From assembly GCA_025355115.1 (NCBI GenBank), contig JANXLO010000207.1, positions 1 through 6,018 on the forward strand: DNA of 6,018 nt, read 5' to 3'. A program made the translations under genes and the position numbers. The stretch comes from Chthonomonadaceae bacterium (GTDB lineage Bacteria > Armatimonadota > Chthonomonadetes > Chthonomonadales > Chthonomonadaceae). A model generated the notes under the pieces. It saw nothing but the letters and a program-made list of their open reading frames with translations, made no database searches and was not told the origin of the DNA. Shown here in pieces: positions 5,934 to 6,018 of the stretch; within the stretch, counting starts at the first letter, position 1, and each line of letters opens with the position of its first letter.

Positions 5934-6018
5934 TCAGCTCTCCTCGCTCTCTTCGTGGGTCTGCGCGCTCCTGCGACCGGCTGCGATCTCCTCCGCACCG
6001 GCGCGGGCATCAGCGTCC
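5934..6018 (-). CDS. Possible C-terminal end of an upstream gene (partial)
   Basis: From the right edge a frame stays open for 27 codons and ends at a TGA one base before the fmdB-like ATG. The tail is acidic and polar (ending HEESEES), and about 78% of its third codon positions are G or C, like the neighbouring genes. The overlapping frame, which would extend FmdB, uses many AGG/AGA arginine codons and looks non-coding. The near-zero spacing is what an operon would give. Too little is visible to identify the product; it could be chance. Confidence 0.45.
   Translation of the reverse strand, partial: DADARAGAEEIAAGRRSAQTHEESEES

Noticed and set aside
5933..6010. N-terminal extension of the FmdB-like protein by 26 residues
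   Set aside because: The extension is Arg-rich with many AGG/AGA codons and unlike the family, which starts at MPIFEF; a good ribosome binding site precedes that Met.

Overview
This window reads as part of a GC-rich bacterial chromosome. All six clear genes, plus a probable seventh at the right edge, lie on the minus strand, so transcription runs from high to low coordinates. The secreted LTxxQ-repeat protein suggests a cell with a periplasm. Nothing here fixes the phylum. From the mix of a zinc-less MetRS, a plant-arabinokinase-like sugar kinase and an LTxxQ protein I would guess an under-sampled group such as Armatimonadota, but that is a weak inference. I see no mobile elements, tRNA or rRNA genes, or CRISPR arrays.

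Right part (6018 down to about 3230), a tightly packed housekeeping run: the possible end of an unidentified gene, an FmdB-type zinc-ribbon protein, a DUF2007-type small protein, and methionyl-tRNA synthetase (metG). Gaps are 1, 19 and 11 bases, so these are probably co-transcribed from a promoter outside the window. The MetRS is complete, with a C-terminal OB-fold tRNA-binding domain. Its two ATP-handling signatures are unusual: HVGS in place of HIGH, and KGGKT in place of KMSKS.

Middle (3229 to 2240): a 133-base spacer with no convincing promoter or terminator, then a secreted 262-residue protein with four LTxxQ-type motifs and Gly/Arg-rich low-complexity segments. It is closed by a perfect 12-bp hairpin followed by a T-rich run.

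Left part (2188 to 1): a near-consensus sigma-70-type promoter drives a two-gene unit. The first gene is a GHMP sugar kinase whose sugar-binding loop looks like plant L-arabinokinase rather than classical galactokinase. The second is a GalU-like sugar-1-phosphate nucleotidyltransferase that starts with TTG and runs off the left edge. Together they could convert a free sugar to its 1-phosphate and then to a nucleotide sugar, like the plant arabinokinase plus UDP-sugar pyrophosphorylase salvage route.

The most interesting points are the kinase/nucleotidyltransferase cassette and the non-canonical MetRS signature loops.
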